From Pseudorhodoplanes sp. (GTDB taxonomy: Bacteria; Pseudomonadota; Alphaproteobacteria; Rhizobiales; Xanthobacteraceae): DNA of 8,703 nucleotides. A program made the translations under genes and the position numbers. Position 1 is the stretch's first letter. Each line of letters opens with the position of its first letter. The stretch spans positions 1-8,703 of the forward strand of contig WBUW01000100.1 in assembly GCA_008933495.1 (NCBI GenBank), read 5' to 3'. Under the pieces are notes generated by a model. That model made no database searches, was not told where the DNA came from, and worked only from the letters and a program-made list of their open reading frames with translations. Shown here piece after piece: positions 5,795-8,703 of this stretch.

Positions 5795-6232
5795 TCAGCG
5801 TCCGACCGCCATGCGTTGCAGAGGCTGCAAGGACGCGAGGCAGCGACCGGCGACGTTGGCCCGATCCGGGGTCGTCACCGGACTGAAAGCGGGATCGCAG
5901 CCGTCAAGAATAGGATTGCGCCCGCGCCCGCTGTCGTCGGGGATTGCACGCAGCGGCGGGCGGGCATCGGGCGGCGGTCGCACGGTCTTGCGGGCAATCG
6001 TGATGCGGCTGGACGGATCGTCGCGGACCAGCGTGAACGATCGCCGCGCATGCGGGTCGCCGGCGCTCGCCGCCGCCGCCAGGCGGTCGCCCTTTGGCGG
6101 GATTGCGAATGCAGCCCAGCGCATGCTGAACGAATCGGCCTGCGCCCGCGCGACGCCGACAAGCACAGCAAGACCCAGAACGGCCGCGACGGCACCCGAA
6201 ACGGTTCCGATCGGCGTTGAAATCCGGCGCAT
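5795..6232 (-). CDS. exported hypothetical protein with C-terminal two-cysteine motif
   Basis: A 145-residue protein with a signal peptide (basic MRRISTPIG, hydrophobic about 12-28, cleavage after ARA-30 or AQA-32). The mature protein has a polar, Arg/Pro-rich middle (RKTVRPPPDARPP) and ends with a motif containing two cysteines, Cys112 and Cys131 (DGCDPAFSPVTTPDRANVAG then RC). Similar C-terminal GC-x-P-x-F-S-P ... RC motifs occur in exported proteins of unknown function in Hyphomicrobiales as I recall; a periplasmic disulfide is likely. ATG at 6232 is preferred because GAGG lies seven bases upstream; ATG at 6244, adding four residues, has no Shine-Dalgarno spacing. An exact EcfG promoter at 6270-6294 and a terminator at 5744-5771 bracket it as a single stress-responsive gene. 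Confidence 0.75.
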   Translation of the reverse strand: MRRISTPIGTVSGAVAAVLGLAVLVGVARAQADSFSMRWAAFAIPPKGDRLAAAASAGDPHARRSFTLVRDDPSSRITIARKTVRPPPDARPPLRAIPDDSGRGRNPILDGCDPAFSPVTTPDRANVAGRCLASLQPLQRMAVGR

Positions 6233-6256
6233 GGAACGCCTCATCCGCCCGTGACG

Positions 6257-6622
6257 CTAACGAGCCTTCAACGCGCGGGCGCGCCCGGCGTTCCGCCGCT
6301 TCATCCGCCTCCGGAAACCGGGATTGCGATGCGGCAGCGCAAACCCTCCGCGGTAAAGCCGCGTTCGGCCCCCCGCCTCGATTGCGCGTGAGAGATTGCG
6401 TTCGATCACGAGACTGCCGAAATCGCGGCGGGCCGGACTCGGCACTTTCGGACCCCTGCTTTGAGTCCAAAGCAGCTCGGCGCCGCCGTCCGCCGGCACC
6501 TGCGCGCCGTCGCGCCCGATATCGTGACCAAGCTGCGAACGGACGAGATCGCAGAACGCGACCGCCGGCCAGCTATCCGGCACGAGCAGATCGCGCGAAT
6601 GCGCGAACGCCTGCCGCCGCGC
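6257..6622 (-). pseudogene. decayed HWE/HisKA_2-type histidine kinase fragment
   Basis: One frame, directly downstream of phyR and on the same strand, reads as pieces of an HWE-family kinase. ARRQAFAHSRDLLVPDSW (from 6622) resembles the end of the dimerisation domain (RIQALARAHDLL-type), and CDLVRSQL follows. Then LLWTQSRGPKVPSPARRDFG and SLVIERNLSR resemble the G-box region of the ATPase domain (WxESGGPPV ... RRGFG ... LIER). The phospho-accepting His region is absent, the N-box with its HELxxN motif is deleted between the two pieces, and the diagnostic W-x-E has become W-T-Q. The frame has no internal stop, and a GTG at 6583 could start a 108-residue peptide, but it could not act as a kinase. 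The likely ancestor is a PhyK-type sensor paired with PhyR. The call rests on motif recognition. Confidence 0.6.
6270..6294 (-). promoter_or_regulatory. EcfG-type promoter (GGAAC-N16-CGTT) for the two-cysteine exported protein
   Basis: On the minus strand GGAAC is at 6294-6290 and CGTT at 6273-6270 with 16 bases between. It lies inside the 3' end of the kinase remnant. The -10 ends 37 bases before the preferred ATG at 6232. Confidence 0.6.
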
Positions 6623-6653
6623 CCCGGAATGCGCGGGCGCAAGGCCGTGCGCT

Positions 6654-7454
6654 TCAGGCGCTGCGGCGCTCGCCGCGGCGCGCCTTGCGCTCGAAGAACA
6701 GCGCCTGGCTGACCACGGCGGAAACCGTCGCCGGCTGGAACGGCTTGGCGATGAGGAAGGCCGGTTCCGGCCGCTCGCCCGTCAGGAAGCGCTCCGGATA
6801 GGCGGTAATGAAAATCACCGGCACCTCGAAACCGCGCAGCAATTCGTTCACCGCGTCGAGGCCCGAACTTCCGTCGGCCAACTGGATATCGGCGAGGATG
6901 AGCCCGGGACGTTTGACCTTGGCAAGCGCGACCGCCTCGGCGTGGGTGCGTGCAACGCCAAGCACGTTGTGGCCGAGCGTCTCGACCAGGCCCTCCAGGT
7001 CCATTGCGATGAACGGCTCGTCCTCGATGATCATGACATCGGTGGCGATCTCGGCGGCCAGTTCGCGGCCCGACTCCTCGACCAGCGCCCGGACGAATGC
7101 GATGTCGCAATCGAGAACCTCGGCGGCTTCCTGTTCGGAGAAACCTTCGAGCGCGATCAGCAGAAAGGCCTGCCGCGGTTTCGGCGTGATGCTTCCGAGC
7201 CGTTGTTCGGCCGGCAGCCCTTTCTCGGCGGGGCTGGCAACGCCGTTCATGATCACGGAATTCCAAATTTTCGTAAAAAGACGGTATAAAGCTACCCTTG
7301 GCGAGGTTCCCGCACTCAGGATCGACTGGTCCCCGATCAGGGCTTCGAGCGCGGCCGTCACGTAAGCATCGCCGGAAACCTGGTTTCCGGTCAGGGCGCG
7401 CGCATAACGGCGCAAAAACGGCAAATAGGGCGCGATCGTCTGTGAAGCGGACAC
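6654..7454 (-). CDS. phyR: general stress response regulator PhyR (anti-anti-sigma factor)
   Basis: A 266-residue protein with the PhyR layout. An EcfG-like sigma domain (about 1-130: Y10-L-P-F-L-R-R-Y, then a region-4-like segment, TPKPRQAFLLIALEGFSEQE) is followed by a receiver domain (about 138-255). The receiver shows the acidic pair Glu144-Asp145, phospho-accepting Asp189 in ILADIQLADGSSGLDAV, Thr217 and Lys237 (AKPF). When phosphorylated, PhyR binds the anti-sigma factor NepR through its sigma-like domain and frees EcfG. The start is GTG at 7454, supported by GGGAGGG about seven bases upstream. It is divergent from nepR-ecfG, has an exact EcfG promoter at 7490-7514 and so is probably autoregulated. 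The kinase that should follow is only a remnant. Confidence 0.96.
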   Translation of the reverse strand: MSASQTIAPYLPFLRRYARALTGNQVSGDAYVTAALEALIGDQSILSAGTSPRVALYRLFTKIWNSVIMNGVASPAEKGLPAEQRLGSITPKPRQAFLLIALEGFSEQEAAEVLDCDIAFVRALVEESGRELAAEIATDVMIIEDEPFIAMDLEGLVETLGHNVLGVARTHAEAVALAKVKRPGLILADIQLADGSSGLDAVNELLRGFEVPVIFITAYPERFLTGERPEPAFLIAKPFQPATVSAVVSQALFFERKARRGERRSA

Positions 7455-7489
7455 GAAAATCCCTCCCGGTTTGCTGAAATTCGGGTTTC

Positions 7490-7514
7490 AACGCTGGCCG
7501 GCGAAAAAAGTTCC
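7490..7514 (-). promoter_or_regulatory. EcfG-type promoter (GGAAC-N16-CGTT) for phyR
   Basis: On the minus strand GGAAC is at 7514-7510 and CGTT at 7493-7490, with a 16-base spacer that includes a run of six T. It is an exact consensus match, 35 bases before the phyR GTG. EcfG control of phyR is known in other Alphaproteobacteria. Confidence 0.75.
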
Positions 7515-7527
7515 CGCCGGCGGGAAC
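7510..7527. repeat. perfect 18-bp palindrome holding two divergent -35 elements
   Basis: GTTCCCGCCGGCGGGAAC is its own reverse complement. Its left end is the GGAAC of the phyR promoter on the minus strand, and its right end is the GGAAC of the nepR-ecfG promoter on the plus strand. The two -35 elements are separated by only eight bases. Confidence 0.85.
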
Positions 7528-7547
7528 CGCCTTTCCCTCCCCAGGTT
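7523..7547 (+). promoter_or_regulatory. EcfG-type promoter (GGAAC-N16-GGTT, one mismatch) for nepR-ecfG
   Basis: GGAAC at 7523-7527 and GGTT at 7544-7547 are 16 bases apart; the -10 differs from CGTT at its first base. It lies 60 bases before the nepR ATG. Autoregulation of nepR-ecfG by EcfG is established in related bacteria. The mismatch predicts weaker output than the divergent phyR promoter. Confidence 0.6.
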
Positions 7548-7607
7548 ATCGGTTCACGCACGGGGAGTCGCCCTGCCAAAGCCGGTGGGGCGGCTGCGAG
7601 GATCGAG

Positions 7608-7829
7608 ATGACCGAGAAGAAGCCAGACAAACCGCACGTAATGCCGATGCAGACCGTAACCTCCGCGGAAAAAACCCGTAGCGGGCTCAGTCGCGAGATT
7701 CAGGCCAAGATCGGCCAGCAATTGCGCGCCATGTACGATGGGATCGTGCAGGAGGGCGTCCCCGACCGCTTCGCTCAACTTTTATCCAAGCTCGACAGGC
7801 CTTCAGACGACGAAGGAAAAGCCGAATGA
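7608..7829 (+). CDS. nepR: anti-sigma factor NepR
   Basis: A 73-residue anti-sigma factor that holds EcfG inactive in unstressed cells and is titrated by phosphorylated PhyR. The conserved two-helix core runs from about residue 27 to 63: LSREIQAKIGQQLRAMYDGI, then the inter-helix VPDRF (51-55), then AQLLSKLD. The N-terminal 25 residues and the short acidic tail are variable in the family. GAGG seven bases before the ATG at 7608 supports the start. The stop overlaps the ecfG start by four bases (ATGA), giving translational coupling that helps keep anti-sigma and sigma levels matched. Confidence 0.94.
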   Translation: MTEKKPDKPHVMPMQTVTSAEKTRSGLSREIQAKIGQQLRAMYDGIVQEGVPDRFAQLLSKLDRPSDDEGKAE

Positions 7830-8374
7830 AGCTGGATCCCGCACTTCGCGACCAGATTCTTTCCGCGGTGCCGAGCCTGCGCGCGTTCGCCATTTCACTG
7901 TCAGGCAACGTGGATCGCGCAGACGACCTGGTCCAGGAAACCATGCTGCGCGCGCTCGCCAATATCCATTCGTTCCAGCCCGGCACCAATATGAACGCCT
8001 GGCTGTTCACGATCCTGCGCAACCTGTTCCGCTCCGAATACCGCAAACGCAAGCGTGAAGTGGAAGACACCGACGGGCGTTTCGCCGAGCAGCTGAAATC
8101 GCATCCGGAGCAGCTCGGACGGATCGAGTTCGAGGAATTCCGCAATGCCCTGGCGCACTTGCCGGACGAACAGCGCGAGGCGCTGATTCTCGTGGGCGCA
8201 TCCGGATTTTCCTATGAGGAAGCGGCTTCGATCTGCGGCTGCGCGGTCGGCACGATCAAGAGTCGCGTGAACCGGGCCCGCAACCGGCTCGCCAGGCTGC
8301 TCTCGGTCGACAGCGTGGACGAGTTCGGGCCCGATACGGCAACGCGTGCCGTGCTCGCCGGCAACGACCGCTAG
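7826..8374 (+). CDS. ecfG: ECF sigma factor EcfG (general stress response)
   Basis: A 182-residue ECF sigma factor of the EcfG (ECF15) type. Region 2 spans about residues 13-80, with DDLVQETMLRAL (33-44) and AWLFTILRNLFRSEYRKRKR (58-77) making the core-RNA-polymerase and -10 contacts. Region 4 spans about 110-160, with LPDEQREALILVGASGFSYE followed by the helix-turn-helix EAASICGCAVGTIKSRVNRA that reads the GGAAC -35 element. It directs transcription of the general stress regulon once NepR is removed. It is translationally coupled to nepR. No terminator is evident in the 39 bases before the next gene. Confidence 0.95.
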   Translation: MKLDPALRDQILSAVPSLRAFAISLSGNVDRADDLVQETMLRALANIHSFQPGTNMNAWLFTILRNLFRSEYRKRKREVEDTDGRFAEQLKSHPEQLGRIEFEEFRNALAHLPDEQREALILVGASGFSYEEAASICGCAVGTIKSRVNRARNRLARLLSVDSVDEFGPDTATRAVLAGNDR

Positions 8375-8413
8375 GCGGGACACAATGCGGGATTGAATCC
8401 AGGCAGGGTTGAC

Positions 8414-8703
8414 ATGGCGCGTCGTCGTGTCCGGACAATCAATGCGCCGCGGCTGCCGCGGCCGGGCTGGTTCGCATTCGCGGCGGGCGAAGTGGCGCAC
8501 CTTTGCGGACGGCCTGCGACATTTTTCCTGGCGGTGGCGCTGGTCGTAGTCTGGGGTCTCACCGGCCCGCTGTTCGCCTACAGCGACACCTGGCAACTCG
8601 TCATCAATACCTCAACCACCATCATCACCTTCCTGATGGTGTTCCTGATCCAGAACACGCAGAATCGCGACACGACTTCACTGCAAATCAAGCTCGATGC
8701 GCT
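8414..8703 (+). CDS. low-affinity iron permease family protein (N-terminal part)
   Basis: The first 96 residues of a gene cut by the window edge. After a basic N-terminus (MARRRVRTINAPRLPRPG) come two membrane spans, about 34-52 and 62-79, with family-typical motifs: AGEVAHLCGRPATF, LTGPLFAYSDTWQLVINT and FLMVFLIQNTQNRDT. This matches the small low-affinity iron permease family (Pfam Iron_permease). The family name comes from a fungal transporter, and iron transport by the bacterial members is not well established. It starts 39 bases after ecfG on the same strand with no promoter or terminator visible between, so it may be read through from the nepR-ecfG promoter. AGGCAGGG lies just upstream of the ATG. 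Confidence 0.85.
   Translation, partial: MARRRVRTINAPRLPRPGWFAFAAGEVAHLCGRPATFFLAVALVVVWGLTGPLFAYSDTWQLVINTSTTIITFLMVFLIQNTQNRDTTSLQIKLDA

Noticed and set aside
6226..6255. GGAAC on the plus strand near 6226 as a further EcfG promoter
   Set aside because: No CGTT lies 16 or 17 bases downstream, and it sits within the start of a gene on the other strand.
6406..7491. 361-codon minus-strand frame overlapping phyR
   Set aside because: It is out of frame with phyR, which has all its domain motifs and a good GTG start.
1..8703. CRISPR arrays, insertion sequences, tRNA or rRNA genes
   Set aside because: I saw no regularly spaced repeats, no transposase motifs or flanking repeats, and no cloverleaf-like or rRNA sequence.

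Overview
GC-rich DNA with alphaproteobacterial gene families, most likely from a Hyphomicrobiales (Rhizobiales) bacterium of the Bradyrhizobium/Xanthobacteraceae type. The lineage call rests on the divergent phyR / nepR-ecfG general stress response locus, the DUF992 and DUF3309 families, the TrmN6-like methyltransferase followed by an S49 peptidase, and an extragenic palindrome resembling those of Bradyrhizobium genomes. It is inferred from family knowledge, not from a database search.

Layout. 1-1521 (+): the 3' end of a tRNA1(Val)-type methyltransferase, a small candidate lipoprotein gene on the opposite strand, an S49 peptidase and a 66-aa single-pass membrane protein. 1530-3275 (-): a lemA / M48 metalloprotease operon. 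3479-3625 (+): a 48-aa membrane protein. 3636-4685 (-): a zinc-dependent glucose-dehydrogenase-like enzyme, with extragenic palindromes and a terminator behind its start. 4884-5363 (-): an exported DUF992 protein. 5569-5722 (+): a broken DUF3309 gene. 5795-6232 (-): an exported two-cysteine protein. 6257-6622 (-): a decayed HWE-type histidine kinase. 6654-7454 (-): phyR. 7608-8374 (+): nepR and ecfG. From 8414 (+): a low-affinity iron permease family gene that runs off the window.

How it fits together. PhyR, NepR and EcfG form the alphaproteobacterial partner-switching stress circuit: phosphorylated PhyR captures the anti-sigma factor NepR and frees EcfG. The published EcfG promoter is GGAAC-N16/17-CGTT. 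I find five exact matches and one with a single mismatch. Every one lies 20-75 bases before a start codon and points at it: phyR, nepR-ecfG, DUF992, the two-cysteine exported protein, the 48-aa membrane protein and the 37-aa lipoprotein candidate. The two regulatory promoters share one perfect 18-bp palindrome that carries both -35 elements back to back. The window therefore looks like a self-regulated stress island whose predicted local targets are all small envelope or exported proteins. The kinase that would normally sit beside phyR survives only as a fragment, so the sensor must be encoded elsewhere.
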